DNA of 64,000 nucleotides from Rhodopirellula sp. P2. Lineage in GTDB: Bacteria > Planctomycetota > Planctomycetia > Pirellulales > Pirellulaceae. The notes below the pieces were generated by a model. The model saw only the letters and a list, made by a program, of their open reading frames with translations. It ran no database searches and had not been told where the DNA came from. The translations under genes and the position numbers were made by a program. Below, in pieces: positions 63,901 to 64,000 of the stretch (positions are counted from its first letter, which is position 1; each line of letters begins with the position of its first letter). Where the stretch lies: assembly GCF_028768465.1 (NCBI RefSeq), contig NZ_CP118225.1:2585001-2649000 (forward strand), given 5' to 3'.

Positions 63901-64000
63901 TCAGTTCAGCCAGTCGAGTTCTGCCTCATCGATGACCACCGAATTGGAAACGTTGTTTCCGAAGTCTTGGAAGCGATCGAGTTGCCAGACAACTTTCTTG
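63901..64000 (-). CDS. 3' end of an unidentified gene
   Basis: On the minus strand a frame runs in from the window edge and ends with TGA at 63901-63903. The visible 32 residues read KKVVWQLDRFQDFGNN, then VSNSVVIDEAELDWLN. The composition and the charged end look like real coding sequence, but there is too little to name a family. The gene starts beyond the window. Confidence 0.45.
   Translation of the reverse strand, partial: KKVVWQLDRFQDFGNNVSNSVVIDEAELDWLN

Overview
The window looks like chromosomal DNA of a planctomycete, most likely a Rhodopirellula/Pirellulaceae-type marine bacterium. The reasons are the fused cytochrome c/DUF1549/DUF1553 protein followed by a DUF1501 protein, paired DUF1080 domains, a PEP-CTERM protein, moderately high G+C by eye, and dispersed palindromic hairpin modules between genes. 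The genus is an inference; no rRNA, tRNA, CRISPR array or intact transposase gene was seen. Gene density is ordinary, with both strands used and mostly short operons.

Layout. 1-13 kb: the end of an FG-GAP repeat protein, mutS, a NIPSNAP-family secreted protein, an orphan LolD/MacB-type ABC ATPase, the three-gene run PSCyt/PSD1 protein - DUF1501 protein - carbohydrate esterase, a 359-bp foldback element, and trxB. 13.8-22.4 kb: cstA, then the complete phosphate uptake set pstS-pstC-pstA-pstB-phoU, then a polysaccharide-lyase-like lipoprotein. 22.7-31.3 kb: thiC with a clear terminator, a DUF4272-like gene pair, a UvrC-like GIY-YIG protein without the second nuclease domain, a PEP-CTERM protein, a broken Uma2-like gene among palindromic repeats, a conserved-looking unknown, and a Gfo/Idh/MocA oxidoreductase. 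31.4-39.6 kb: an FHA-GAF-PP2C phosphatase, a large carboxypeptidase-regulatory-repeat protein, an HTH protein with a degenerate receiver domain, a 1-kb gap, moaC and a polyprenyl diphosphate synthase.

40-46.7 kb, minus strand: a compact fatty-acid-synthase-like set (two hotdog dehydratase homologues, an extended acyl carrier protein, a FabF-type ketosynthase). Beside it lies an operon of a MazG-like hydrolase, a large two-segment membrane protein and an ABC ATPase. 46.8-50.7 kb: a sulfotransferase, a double DUF1080 lipoprotein and a multi-spanning membrane protein. 50.8-54.4 kb, minus strand: an envelope operon of polysaccharide deacetylase, GT4 glycosyltransferase, PlsC-type acyltransferase and a membrane-anchored acidic protein. 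54.7-60.2 kb: a six-segment membrane protein with a long charged tail, a 15-bp tandem repeat, and an Mla-type lipid transport operon (MlaE, MlaF, MlaD). 60.4-62.7 kb: feoA-feoB under a Fur-like palindrome. The window ends with a receiver-only response regulator and the 3' end of an unidentified gene.

Common themes are envelope building and lipid traffic (fatty-acid-like module, PlsC, Mla, deacetylase/glycosyltransferase, polyprenyl synthase), nutrient capture (Pst, Feo, CstA) and polysaccharide breakdown (PSD1/DUF1501/esterase, lyase-like protein, DUF1080). The most unusual items are the hotdog pair in which one partner has lost the catalytic histidine, the HTH protein with a pseudo-receiver, the UvrC half-protein, and the foldback/hairpin repeat family.
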